Origin: Phycisphaerales bacterium | GTDB taxonomy: Bacteria > Planctomycetota > Phycisphaerae > UBA1845 > UTPLA1 | Direction: 5' to 3' | DNA: 64,000 nt | NCBI GenBank assembly: GCA_020639075.1 | Contig: JACKHI010000001.1 | Span: 3,100,001-3,164,000, forward strand | In this document: positions 51,608 through 60,499 of the stretch, piece by piece | Numbering within the stretch: position 1 is the stretch's first letter | Layout of the letters: every line of letters begins with the position of its first letter | Made by a program: the position numbers and the translations under genes | Notes under the pieces: generated by a model | Told to the model about the DNA's origin: nothing | Database searches by the model: none | What the model saw: only the letters and a program-made list of their open reading frames with translations

Positions 51608-51745
51608 GCCGGGTGCCACTAGGCGCTTGCCACCCAGTGCCGGGTGCCACTGCTCTGTGAGCAGTGCCGCTCGCCCGCGTAGCCAACCGCTGGTGCGTGA
51701 ATCCCTTCTCGCACCTTTCCCCGCAGGAGTTCCTTCCTGCCGCGC
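51608..51745. repeat. C, B and F-type hairpins after the lipoprotein gene
   Basis: C-type (about 51615-51638), B (51646-51664), an F-like hairpin (GTGCGTGAATCCCTTCTCGCAC, 51693-51714) and a CAGGA stem. They lie between convergent genes. Confidence 0.8.
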
Positions 51746-51829
51746 GCCATGCCGAATGCCACCACTGTGGCAGCTTTGAGGCGCTCCCACCAATCCAGGC
51801 CGCATCAGGTTCACCTCCACGCTGCACAC

Positions 51830-53107
51830 TCATTTCCGCGCCCGATACGTCCGCGGCCACAACTTCAACACCTTCCCCGACGCCTTCGCCTCGCGCGACA
51901 GTCTCTCAACGTCGCGACGCAGCATCCAGATGTACCGATCCTCACCGCAGTCACGCTTCGGCTCGCCTCCCGTCCCCGATAACAGCCCGCGCGTGATGAG
52001 CTCCCTTTCATCCGCCGGATGCGGCCCGCTCATCCCCAACACGCGCTCACTCGGCGACACGTCACTCTTGAACGTATAGAAATACAAACGCCGCTTCGCA
52101 CCGAGCACGTTCACCATCCGCTGACCGTCGTACTTCAACCCGACCGGCGGTCGCCCGAACGCATTCCGCGCCATCAGACAACGCACCATGTCCGCCTCGG
52201 CGAACATCGGTTGAGATTGCCACGCCGCCGGAAACAACTTCTCCCGCCGCGACTTCACGAGATGCTCGAACAAATCGAGCCGCGTCGATGGCTCCGTCGC
52301 AAATCGCTCGACCATCGCCCCATCCAACGAATCTCCCGAAGCATCGCAGATGCGACACGCAACAAACGCCACGCTCGCCACATCATGCCCGCGAATTCTC
52401 CGAAGCTGATTCCGCACGTCGCCGCGCTGCGCAAACGCTCCAAACGTCTGGACGATCGACGTGACATAAGCGAGACGGCGCGGATACAGATGCGAATTGA
52501 CACTCGTCTTCTTCAGCAATCGCGAGGCGGTCTCGAAATCGCCGGCGATCCGAGATCGCAACTTGACCAGCCGCGCCCCATCGATCCTGCCCGCCGCCAC
52601 GCCGGCGCCCGCCAGCTCATAGATCGCCTCGCGACAACCCGCATGGCCCAATATCGCCAGAATCCGCGGAAACATCACACTCACATGCCGCGGCGACACG
52701 ATGATCGGATCGACCGACGGCTGGTATTTCGCCCCAAGCCCGCGATGATGCCGCAACAACAAATCCGCCCACAATGCCAGCGCCGTGGCAGTATTCATCT
52801 CCGCTAGCGCGCCGAGCGCCAAGTCCCGCAACCCGCCCGCTTTCGGTAGCGAGGGAAACACGTCTTCGATGAATGCGACCGTTCGCGCATCGCCAATCGG
52901 TCCCAACATCCCGAGCAGCGTCCCTTTGACGTCGTAGTCGTTCTCCTCCTGCCCGGGATAGTCGTCACGAATCGCCCGATACAGCGTCGGTAGATCTGCC
53001 TTCCCCGGCGCGACGTCGAGGAGCTGCATCTCCGCCCGCTCCCTCACGCTCGACTTCTGCGACTTTAGCGATGCAATCAACTTATCGAGATCGACACGCT
53101 TCTTCAT
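51830..53107 (-). CDS. HEAT-repeat-like protein
   Basis: 425-aa soluble, mostly helical protein. Residues 5-115 contain two or three HEAT-like helix pairs (IASLKSQKSSVRERAEMQLLD and TLLGMLGPIGDARTVAFIEDV). The rest is helical with a C-terminal basic stretch (RDVERLSREAKASGK and WPRTYRARK). No catalytic motif. Likely an adaptor or scaffold; the partner is unknown. It starts 7 nt after the stop codon of a zinc-ribbon membrane protein, as last gene of a minus-strand run of related membrane genes. Confidence 0.55.
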   Translation of the reverse strand: MKKRVDLDKLIASLKSQKSSVRERAEMQLLDVAPGKADLPTLYRAIRDDYPGQEENDYDVKGTLLGMLGPIGDARTVAFIEDVFPSLPKAGGLRDLALGALAEMNTATALALWADLLLRHHRGLGAKYQPSVDPIIVSPRHVSVMFPRILAILGHAGCREAIYELAGAGVAAGRIDGARLVKLRSRIAGDFETASRLLKKTSVNSHLYPRRLAYVTSIVQTFGAFAQRGDVRNQLRRIRGHDVASVAFVACRICDASGDSLDGAMVERFATEPSTRLDLFEHLVKSRREKLFPAAWQSQPMFAEADMVRCLMARNAFGRPPVGLKYDGQRMVNVLGAKRRLYFYTFKSDVSPSERVLGMSGPHPADERELITRGLLSGTGGEPKRDCGEDRYIWMLRRDVERLSREAKASGKVLKLWPRTYRARK

Positions 53108-53114
53108 CGCGTTT

Positions 53115-53648
53115 TCACCTCTCGGCCGCTATCGCGAGCCGCTCCTTCAACTCCGGAAACCACTCGCACCAAGCCTGCCGCGTGGCCGACATCTCGAACC
53201 CGGCACCGCACTCGGGGCACTTGCCGCTCGAATCCAAACCGACAAGGTTGTACGCGCACTGCGTACATACACATGCGTTCGTATCGACAAGCCGGTCGAC
53301 AAACCGACGATTGATCGAGTGCTTCGCCGCCGAAAACGGGATCAAAAAAACCAAACCCAATGTGATGCCGTAAGTGTACGCCGCCCAGAAACTCCATTGC
53401 ATTCGCCTGGAGATTCCGAGCTTCAATCCGAGTCCTTCAAGGATCATGGCCAAGCCCATGATAATCACCAGGCTTGCTATAATCGCGACCGCCCACGTGC
53501 TCACACCCAATACAAGTTGACCAGCCGTCTGTCGTTCCACAAATTGCCGCCAGAATCCCGCCGGTACATACTTCGGTCGTCGATTCAGGAGCACGCGAAT
53601 CGGCGACACGCCGCGCATCAGCCGTTTTCCCGATCGCTTGAACCTCAT
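53115..53648 (-). CDS. Two-span membrane protein with a C-terminal zinc ribbon (paralogue 1)
   Basis: 177 aa. N-terminal SPIRVLLNRRPKYVP motif, two membrane helices (about 50-75 and 85-108), then a cytoplasmic zinc ribbon CTQCAYNLVG...GKCPECGAGF and a Trp-containing tail WCEWFPELKER. Two neighbouring genes (53669 and 55271) have the same plan. Start is the ATG with GTCGGG directly upstream. It has high pI N-terminal residues and is probably anchored in the inner membrane. Function unknown; this zinc-ribbon plan is, as far as I recall, common in Phycisphaerae. Confidence 0.65.
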   Translation of the reverse strand: MRFKRSGKRLMRGVSPIRVLLNRRPKYVPAGFWRQFVERQTAGQLVLGVSTWAVAIIASLVIIMGLAMILEGLGLKLGISRRMQWSFWAAYTYGITLGLVFLIPFSAAKHSINRRFVDRLVDTNACVCTQCAYNLVGLDSSGKCPECGAGFEMSATRQAWCEWFPELKERLAIAAER

Positions 53649-53668
53649 CCCGACATGTCCCCCCCCAA

Positions 53669-54169
53669 TCAAATCCGTGGTTCCGACATCACTTCGCGCC
53701 ACGTCTCCAACGCCTCATCCGCATCGAAGTCCGCACCGCATTCCGGACACACCGCTCGCAGCCCCGCGCCGATCAGGTTGTAGCCGCACGTCGTGCAAAG
53801 CCGATAATCGCTCTCCCGAAGCTCTACCATCAAATTCGCCTGCGCCGCGCCGATCGCCGTCCAGAAGAAGAAGTACCCGAGCGCCGTCACGCCGAGCGCC
53901 GTCAGACACCATGCCCAAACCCAGAGCCTCGTAACGCTGATCACGTTCGACGTCAAAAAGCCGGCGCTCACGACATACGCCATGGGAATCGCAAGCATCA
54001 CTGCACCGATCGCGTACGCGTATGCGCAGACTCTTGCAATGACGCTCGACCACGACATGCCGTCAACCACGCGCGTCCAGATTGCCGGCGGAACTGTCGC
54101 GGGTCGCCGCCGCAACATCACGCGAAGCGGCGTGATTCGAAAAATTGGGATTGCACGGATGTCATCCAT
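53669..54169 (-). CDS. Two-span membrane protein with a C-terminal zinc ribbon (paralogue 2)
   Basis: 166 aa with the same architecture: PLRVMLRRRPATVPPAIW at the N-terminus, two long hydrophobic stretches (about 40-75, 80-110), zinc ribbon CTTCGYNLIG...AVCPECGADFDADEALETWRE. It ends 20 nt before paralogue 1. The shared RVMLRRRPxxxP start suggests a conserved N-terminal motif of unknown role. Confidence 0.65.
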   Translation of the reverse strand: MDDIRAIPIFRITPLRVMLRRRPATVPPAIWTRVVDGMSWSSVIARVCAYAYAIGAVMLAIPMAYVVSAGFLTSNVISVTRLWVWAWCLTALGVTALGYFFFWTAIGAAQANLMVELRESDYRLCTTCGYNLIGAGLRAVCPECGADFDADEALETWREVMSEPRI

Positions 54170-54204
54170 CGTTTCTCAAACCATCGCGCGTCATGCCGAC
54201 GCCG

Positions 54205-54375
54205 GACGGGTGGCCCATGGCTTCAGCCGTGGGGGCGCGACGATTCAGAGCAGTGGGAACGCCGGCGCTTCGCGCGTTTCGATGCGAGCGCGTGAGTTTT
54301 GCCTGTGCCACAAGACTGACATCTTCGCACGGCCCTATCATCGTGACCCCACCTTTGAAAAGGTGGGCCACCCGA
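54205..54375. repeat. Long composite repeat, copy 1
   Basis: A D hairpin with the stem CCCATGGC-TTCA-GCCGTGGG (54214-54233), about 105 bp of core containing GCGCTTCGCGCGTTTCGATG, then a second D hairpin with CCCACCT/AGGTGGG arms (about 54350-54369). The same composite, about 80% alike over the core by eye, lies at 60500-60730. Fills the gap between two membrane-protein genes. Confidence 0.8.
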
Positions 54376-54389
54376 CGGTTTGTCGATCG

Positions 54390-55274
54390 TCACAGCTCTT
54401 CATCCGAAACTGCCGGCGCCGCATGCGTCGACACCGCCCCTTGAAACAACGCCCGCGCGAATGCCGACCGCTCGGGCATGAACCGGATCGAATACTCGCC
54501 GACCTTCTCGCCCTCCACGATATACACAACGTTCGATCGCATATCCACGATCACCTGCGCCGTCCGCAGATCGTGCCGCTCCACCTGCATTGGCGCCCGC
54601 CGCAACATCGAATAACGCAGCACATCCATCCGGCCCGGCACGACGCGAAAGTACATCGGTCGCAGGAACCGGACCAGGGCCGTGATGCACATGGCGCCAA
54701 AGATCCATATCATCCAGGTCTTGCGACGCGCAATCGCCGAAACCAGCAGTATGACGGGCACCAGCGACAGGAGGATCCCGCCGATGCGCAAGGACGTCGA
54801 AGACTTGATGATCGCCCGAAACACGCGCGGCTCGAAAGGTACATCCTGCACGGGACCATAGGGGAAAACGACGTCGAACTCGCCGACGCATCGCAGTCGC
54901 GAACCGACGCGCGGCAGTTCCGGCACGCCGGCGGCCTTCAGCCTGCGGACCATCGCCGCGTCTCGATGCGCCAGATAGACGCGCGTCGCGATCGCGGCGA
55001 TCAGGATCACGCCGGCGATCGCCATGCCGACCGCATTGCCAAAGCGCTGACCGAATGCGCCCACGATTGCGAGCGAGAGCACCAGCACCAGGAGACCAAT
55101 CGCGAAGCGGATGAGCGTCTGCTGATTCGGGTCCTGATGTCGCCCCATGAATGGATCCGGCGCCCGATTCGCCGGCGCCGGGCACTCGCGACAGAAACAG
55201 ACGCTGTCGCGATCGACGCTCGCCATCTCGGCGGCATCCGGCGATGCATTCGAATCGTGACCTTCCGCCGTCAT
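54390..55274 (-). CDS. Membrane protein, paralogue of the gene at 15210
   Basis: 294 aa. Residues 1-50 carry DRDSVCFCRECPAP, a small Cys motif possibly binding metal. Two membrane helices occur at about 58-98 and two at about 160-207. The C-terminal domain (YFRVVPGRMDVLRYSMLRR, then strands and a SDEEL tail) is the shared domain seen at 16250. The ATG overlaps the stop of the upstream zinc-ribbon gene (ATGA), so the two are translationally coupled; the partnership suggests a common complex. Function unknown. Confidence 0.6.
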   Translation of the reverse strand: MTAEGHDSNASPDAAEMASVDRDSVCFCRECPAPANRAPDPFMGRHQDPNQQTLIRFAIGLLVLVLSLAIVGAFGQRFGNAVGMAIAGVILIAAIATRVYLAHRDAAMVRRLKAAGVPELPRVGSRLRCVGEFDVVFPYGPVQDVPFEPRVFRAIIKSSTSLRIGGILLSLVPVILLVSAIARRKTWMIWIFGAMCITALVRFLRPMYFRVVPGRMDVLRYSMLRRAPMQVERHDLRTAQVIVDMRSNVVYIVEGEKVGEYSIRFMPERSAFARALFQGAVSTHAAPAVSDEEL

Positions 55275-55771
55275 CCCGCATCACCCCGCGCTTCCGCCGT
55301 GCAGCGATCCAGCGTTGCCGGGAAGTACTCGTACCATGTCGTTCGGATCAGCCCGAGATTGATCGGTGCATTGCACTCGGAACACGTGCCGCCGTCCTCC
55401 GATCCGACGAGGCTGTAGCCGCATTCGAGGCAGACGAATCCGTGCGACGCCGCCAGCTCCGTAGCGAATGCCGACGCGATCCGGCGTTTGCCGACGTCAA
55501 GCACAAGCGAGCTGCTGACCAACAGACCGATGAATACGAGAACCCAGTATTGCGGCACCGCTGCCGCACGATACATGTACAGCAGGCCGAAGATCGCATA
55601 TGCGTAGGCAAGAAAGAGCAGCGAAATACTGAGCCAGATGAGCAACCCGCCACGCGAGCCACCGCCGATGATCCGATCGAAATACGCCTTCGGCATGCCC
55701 TTGGGTCGCCGACGCAACATGATGTGATGCGGCTGGATCCGCAAGTTGAGTGTCTTGCCGTCTTTGGCCAT
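55271..55771 (-). CDS. Two-span membrane protein with a C-terminal zinc ribbon (paralogue 3)
   Basis: 166 aa, same plan as the genes at 53115 and 53669: HHIMLRRRPKGMPKAYF near the N-terminus, two hydrophobic helices (about 44-68, 75-95), zinc ribbon CLECGYSLVG...GTCSECNAPIN and a Trp-rich tail TTWYEYFP. First gene of the run 55771-51830. The N-terminal MLRRRPKxxP segment matches paralogue 2 closely, a shared family mark. Confidence 0.65.
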   Translation of the reverse strand: MAKDGKTLNLRIQPHHIMLRRRPKGMPKAYFDRIIGGGSRGGLLIWLSISLLFLAYAYAIFGLLYMYRAAAVPQYWVLVFIGLLVSSSLVLDVGKRRIASAFATELAASHGFVCLECGYSLVGSEDGGTCSECNAPINLGLIRTTWYEYFPATLDRCTAEARGDAG

Positions 55772-55789
55772 AACGCCCGCGTTCCGGTT

Positions 55790-56776
55790 TCAGAACATCG
55801 CTCCCGATTCATCGACCCAGCGAGCGCCCGATCGTCGGGTGCCACTGCTCTGTGAGCAGTGCCGATCACCAAGGGCAACATGCCGCTGGTGCGAGATTCC
55901 TTTCTCGCATCCACTCCCGCCTCGCTGGTACGAGATTCCTTTCTCGCATCCACTCCCCCCGTCGCTGGTGCGAGATTCCATTCTCGCACCCTCCCCCGCA
56001 GGAATCCCTTCCTGCCAAACGCCACGACGCGCATCATCCTTCGCGACCGACGAACGGCGCGGCGACTTCATCGTTCGAGGCGAATCGCCGTGCGTTTCGC
56101 AGCGTGTCTTGTCTCGCGTTTTGCGATGCCGCGCTCCACGCCGCCCCGAGGGCTTCGATTGTAACGGACTCGGCCTCGGATGATCGACGGGTTCGTCGGA
56201 AAGACCGACACGTTTGCCGGCCTGAACGATCCCATCGCGCGCGACGAGTTGGCCGTACTCCCGCACGATGGAGGCGAGTTCGTCGTTGGCGTCGGCCGGC
56301 GTGAGGGGCTTCTGCTTGCCGTCTTTGGGTTTGGAAGGGAGGAGCCCCGCGCGACGAAGATTGATCAGCGCCGCGACGCTGGCACGATACGCCTCGGCGA
56401 GCCGCTGGATCCGGCGCGGTGCGGGGTTTTCGAATGCGAGGCATTCGAGCAGTCGCTGGGCGAGGACGCGCGGGAGGAGGCGTTGTGCGTCGCCATCCTG
56501 TGCGGGCGTGGCCGCTGTCATTTCGATGAGCGCGGCTTCGGCGCGGATGCGTCGGGCGTAGCGGTAGAAGGCGTGGTAGTTGACGCCCGAGGCGTCGAGG
56601 TTGAATCGGCGGTGGACGGCTCTGAGGCTTTCGGCGCGGCGATCGATGATGGCGATGTTGATTTCGCGTCGGAGCGTGGTGTCGAGTCGGCGGTAGACGA
56701 GGCTGTTGGTCTCGGTTGCGGTGGCGAGGTCGGCGGCGGATTGCGTCGGCGAATGTGTTTGCGCTGCGGGATTCAT
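55790..56776 (-). CDS. Hypothetical helical protein with a repeat-derived tail
   Basis: 328 aa. The start is set by AAGGAG 7 nt upstream of the ATG (MNPAAQT). Residues 25-150 are helical and contain a small-residue and Arg pattern (INIAIIDRRAESLRAVHRRF and YHAFYRYARRIRAEAAL), followed by LLPRVLAQRLLECLAF and a second helical region. The last 75 residues are the translation of B and F/G hairpins (EGIPAGEGARMESRTS and the rest). A 5'-truncated relative lies at 59822-60382 on the other strand. I do not recognise the family; a small DNA-binding role is possible from the basic helices (YRYARRIR). Confidence 0.6.
   Translation of the reverse strand: MNPAAQTHSPTQSAADLATATETNSLVYRRLDTTLRREINIAIIDRRAESLRAVHRRFNLDASGVNYHAFYRYARRIRAEAALIEMTAATPAQDGDAQRLLPRVLAQRLLECLAFENPAPRRIQRLAEAYRASVAALINLRRAGLLPSKPKDGKQKPLTPADANDELASIVREYGQLVARDGIVQAGKRVGLSDEPVDHPRPSPLQSKPSGRRGARHRKTRDKTRCETHGDSPRTMKSPRRSSVAKDDARRGVWQEGIPAGEGARMESRTSDGGSGCEKGISYQRGGSGCEKGISHQRHVALGDRHCSQSSGTRRSGARWVDESGAMF
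55835..56020. repeat. B and F hairpins forming the 3' coding end of the gene at 55790
   Basis: B (about 55844-55862), three F/G hairpins with GCGAGATTCC(T/A)TTCTCGC stems (about 55889-55912, 55927-55949, 55974-55996) and a CAGGAATCCCTTCCTG stem (56001-56016). All remain in the reading frame of the host gene. Confidence 0.87.
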
Positions 56777-56994
56777 GTGCAACTCCTTACGTCTTCTTGT
56801 CTTGCGTGGTTTTGCACGGTTTTTCAGGGGGTGCAAAATGGCGCAAAACGTGCAAATTTCTTCCCGAGCCTCGGCACAGGCCTGGTGGGGCCTGTGGGGA
56901 TCGGGGACGTAAGGAGGCTTGATCGGGGTATCGGGGAGGCCAACACATTTGGTGCATTGGCGCGCCACTCCGATACATCAAGACCGATACCGCA

Positions 56995-57249
56995 CTATGA
57001 CGGTGGGCGCTGCCACCAACACAGGGTATGCGGCAACTCAGCGATAATAATCGAAACGAACCGCGCCACCATGGCTAGGACGAAAATGTAAAGCGCGACC
57101 CCGCCAAACATCTTCGCCGCCTCGATTGGGCTTGCTGACGCACCATCCAATTTCAATGGAATTGTAGCCCCCAGCATTACTCCAACCACTAACAGCGACC
57201 CTATCACTATCCTCGCCCATCGGGTCACCGACGATGGTCTATTCTCCAT
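56995..57249 (-). CDS. Small two-span membrane protein in an AT-richer island
   Basis: 84 aa from the ATG at 57249; a TTG start 27 nt upstream is the alternative. Two hydrophobic helices (about 15-37 and 46-68 from this start) with a short polar loop. No domain recognised. It follows the coiled-coil gene at 57299 on the same strand, so the two may work together. Base composition is lower in GC than the flanks. Confidence 0.5.
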   Translation of the reverse strand: MENRPSSVTRWARIVIGSLLVVGVMLGATIPLKLDGASASPIEAAKMFGGVALYIFVLAMVARFVSIIIAELPHTLCWWQRPPS

Positions 57250-57298
57250 AACTAGACGCGATTTCACAATCCACAACCTCTACAACAATAGAAACCTA

Positions 57299-59365
57299 CT
57301 ATTCATTGGGGATTCCAGCTGCACGAAGCAAAATGCTCGTCCGCTTTTCGCAACCCTCCGGATGCACTGAACACAACAGCGCGAAATATGGATGTCGATC
57401 AAAAAACTGCTCCTGATCAAGGTTCTGAAAACACGAATACCCTGCCTCTCTTGCTTGCCTTAACAGGTCAGCAATCTCGGCCACAACTTGGTCGATTTCG
57501 TCTTGTGAATGCAGCGCACCCTGTTCATGCTCCAGTGAAGTGCGCACCGCCCTGATTTCAGCTTTGGTAATTAGCATAACCGGTGTGTAGTGAGAGTGCA
57601 TCAGGAGATCCGAGACAATCTTCTCTGCCTCCCGCAATCCTTTTTCACAATCTCGCTGCCACTTCTCAGTTTCACTTTTTGGTTCGCATAATTTCGCATA
57701 CTCTAAACAGCAACTAGCTCGCTCCAGCATCACATGAGCACGATTATTGTTTTTTACGGCGTGTGCTCGCTCATGCGCCTCACTAGGCGCATGCCTCATG
57801 ATCTCTTCCGCCCGACCCGCCGCCGCCAACCGAATCTCCAATGCACCCCGCTTGGAATCGGCACTTCTGGCCTCAACTCTCGCTCGTTCAAGAAAGACAA
57901 TCGCGAGATTACTATACGGCTTGATGAATTGACCATGGGACCTTGCATACTCGAAATCCTGCTCGGCCAAGTCGAGCATCTTCATGCCCGGCTCCCCTGA
58001 ATGCTCCAAGTATTGCTTGAGCTCAAGCATGCCTTTGAGATTGGCCAAGTAGGCATCAAATCTGCTCAATCGCTCCCTGCGCGCCGAGTCAATCGCACCC
58101 ATATCGAATGCCCTGGCGTTTGCAATCGAAGCACCCACTGCACCCACGGCACCAGGGCCCGCCCCACCTCTCAAGAATTTGTTGTAACCCACCACGCAGT
58201 CATGTACTAGCAGCAAGAAATCTAATTCAGCATCACGGCTTGCTTCCGTACTCTCCACCAATCGCATCGCACGCAACTCTTGGATTAACTCTCGATTATC
58301 ATGGATTGCCTCAGCAGCGATTTCATCAGGAGTGTAAATCGCCGCATTCGAAAGCGCATTCTCATACTGACGTGTCATCGTCGTGATCGCCCCTGATCGC
58401 ATTCTCGCTGCGACCGCACCCAACTGGTCTAGTCGCACATTTACTTTGTCAGACACAATCCCCTGCAGAGTGTCAACCTTGGTCTCCAGGTTTGCTGTGC
58501 GATCACCAATGCGATCTTGCTGCAATTGAAGCTCAGACCGCAGCAGATTGTCAGACTTGGAAGCGGAAACACGCAATTCGCCCAGCGCACCCGTTAGCTC
58601 CTCATTCTTCTTATCCATGGATTCTCTAAGACGCTGCAACGCCTCGTCTCGCGACTTTGTTAGTTCTACGACGAGTCCAGACTGCTTGTTTTTTAAGTCC
58701 GCCTCAAGCCGGTCTGCGTTTTTCTGAACTGCCACAGCCTTCTCGTCAACTCGCTTCGTATCAAGAGCGCGAAAAAACAACCCAGCCCCCGCAAGAGTGA
58801 GAATACCTAATACGAGTACATTAACTCCATTGAACACCATCTTTTCAAGCAGGTCGCCTCGCTCTACAACCTGTTGTACTTTGTCCGCTTCCGCTTTCCC
58901 AGCCATCCCTTTACTTAGATCATTTAGGCGATCCTCAACTAGCCGCAACTCCTTTGCGATTCCGCCCTCGACGTCGCCATCCCCGCCCCCCACAACCTGG
59001 GCCTCTAATCTCGCTAGAGTTTGCGCAAGATCATTTACTTGAGCCAACACCGCGCTCGCCTCCACAGTCGAAGCACTGACTTCGTCGAGTTTCTCTTCCA
59101 ACTGTCCGCAATTAACAAGCTCCTTACGAACAGTATCGATCGCGACCTTATCCGCCTTCTTTTCATCAAGTCGTAAGATCTTAGCATTAACGGCGCCAAT
59201 GCGTTCTTCAATTGCCTTGTGCAGATGCTCCAAGAGCGAATCCCGCAACCCATTGAGGTGTCGCGAGCGCGGCAATGCTGAGATAGCACTACGCAACTTA
59301 CTTACGCGATCCGCATTCTGAACGAATAGTTCTACAATTGTCTCTTCGCGTCGACTTCCATCCAT
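57299..59365 (-). CDS. Large coiled-coil membrane protein
   Basis: 688 aa. Long coiled coils at about 50-165 and 215-330 (heptad-rich ELxxKLxEV and DKVxxRLxQL patterns) flank a single membrane helix at about 186-205 (NVLVLGILTLAGAGLFF). The C-terminal 330 residues are helical, TPR-like in spacing (AEIRAVRTSLEHE, ADLLRQAREAGYS), ending in HPYFALLCSVHP. No enzymatic motif. It may be a scaffold or signal-sensing protein. It starts ATG with GAGAG upstream, and its base composition is clearly lower in GC than surrounding genes, suggesting transfer. Confidence 0.6.
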   Translation of the reverse strand: MDGSRREETIVELFVQNADRVSKLRSAISALPRSRHLNGLRDSLLEHLHKAIEERIGAVNAKILRLDEKKADKVAIDTVRKELVNCGQLEEKLDEVSASTVEASAVLAQVNDLAQTLARLEAQVVGGGDGDVEGGIAKELRLVEDRLNDLSKGMAGKAEADKVQQVVERGDLLEKMVFNGVNVLVLGILTLAGAGLFFRALDTKRVDEKAVAVQKNADRLEADLKNKQSGLVVELTKSRDEALQRLRESMDKKNEELTGALGELRVSASKSDNLLRSELQLQQDRIGDRTANLETKVDTLQGIVSDKVNVRLDQLGAVAARMRSGAITTMTRQYENALSNAAIYTPDEIAAEAIHDNRELIQELRAMRLVESTEASRDAELDFLLLVHDCVVGYNKFLRGGAGPGAVGAVGASIANARAFDMGAIDSARRERLSRFDAYLANLKGMLELKQYLEHSGEPGMKMLDLAEQDFEYARSHGQFIKPYSNLAIVFLERARVEARSADSKRGALEIRLAAAGRAEEIMRHAPSEAHERAHAVKNNNRAHVMLERASCCLEYAKLCEPKSETEKWQRDCEKGLREAEKIVSDLLMHSHYTPVMLITKAEIRAVRTSLEHEQGALHSQDEIDQVVAEIADLLRQAREAGYSCFQNLDQEQFFDRHPYFALLCSVHPEGCEKRTSILLRAAGIPNE

Positions 59366-59821
59366 TTATGGCTCTCTTTCCGTTAAATGATGTGGTATCT
59401 TCGAGCAAATAATATATTATTATCCGACGGTCATTCAATAGGTGAATTCAATATCTGCATCCGGACCACACAAAACAAGAACTCTCCTTTAACAGTGAAC
59501 CAGTTTGCAAGACAATGGGGTGATTTACGTAATCCCCACATCCCAGACTCGCATCAACGGAAATGTGTTCGCACTCAGCGCGTCGCCTTCGTTGTTGGAA
59601 TTCAGTCGCATACGCACCTCGACCCGATCAATTCTCCATCGAATGATCTGGATTGAGCAGCAGATTGAGGTGGTTGAGTCCGTCTGCGAGTACCGACAAG
59701 TAGACGATGACACGTACTTCGGTCGCGTCTCAAGTGGTAGCACGGCTCCCTCATCAAGAACTTTAATCTACCAATTGGACTCTGAAGGGAACGCAGTACC
59801 TCGTTAGTCAAAGTTGTAGGA
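59366..59821. other. AT-rich intergenic region, possible gene remnant
   Basis: No gene is supported. It starts AT-rich (AATAATATATTATTATCCGA) and holds a plus-strand open frame (about 59505-59807, TTG start) ending in IYQLDSEGNAVPR, with no ribosome site or recognised family; it may be the tail of a broken gene. The junction to the truncated 60-kb gene is at about 59820. Confidence 0.35.
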
Positions 59822-60382
59822 ATCGCGCACCCAATCGATCGCCGCCCGCCCACCTTCAAAGCCATCCACGAGAAGTTCAAACTCGCCGATCGCGGCATCA
59901 ACTACCACGCCTTCTATCGCTACGCCCGCCGAATCCGCGCCGAGGCCGCGTTCGGTCAGACCTTCTCCACCACGCTCGGCCCCGAAGCCGACCTGCCGCG
60001 CCTCCTGCCGCGCGCCCTCGCGCAACGACTCCTCGAATCCCTCGCCTTCGAAGACCCATCCCCGCGCGCCATTCAGAGAATGACCGAAAGCTACCGCGCC
60101 AGCGTCGCCGCGCTCGCCAACGTCTCCCGCCACAATCTCCTCCACCCGCGCAACGCCCGCGAAAAGGCCGAAGACGACAGATTTTTTGACGACCTCAATG
60201 CCGTCATCAGGGAATATCGCCGCGTCGTCGCACTCGAAGAAAAACGCATGCTCGGCATTGATGACGAACCAGCGCCTGAACGTCGCGAGGTTTCAGAGCC
60301 GCCGCAAGGAGTCAGCGACGCCGTAAAGAGTAAGAGCCGGCGGAAGGTTTCAGAGCCGCCGCGTCCCCGCGGCGACGGATGA
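59822..60382 (+). pseudogene. 5'-truncated paralogue of the gene at 55790
   Basis: Open frame beginning IAHPIDRRPPTFKAIHEKFK, matching IAIIDRRAESLRAVHRRF of the 55790 gene, then YHAFYRYARRIRAEAAF, LLPRALAQRLLESLAF and SYRASVAALAN. It lacks the first 50 or so residues and any convincing start codon, so it is probably not expressed as such. The C-terminus has two copies of VSEPPxxx. It points away from the intact copy (inverted orientation), with the AT-richer island between. Confidence 0.65.
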
Positions 60383-60499
60383 CACGTGGTGCTCGATTCG
60401 CAATTTGCCACGCTGAGACAGCGAGGCTCTGATTGATGTGTTGCTGGAGATTTGACAATTCAATGAGAAACACGCCGGCAAGCACGACATTGTCGATGA

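Noticed and set aside
59505..59807. Small gene ending in SEGNAVPR
   Set aside because: TTG start without a ribosome site, no family recognised, next to a truncated gene; kept only as a possible remnant.
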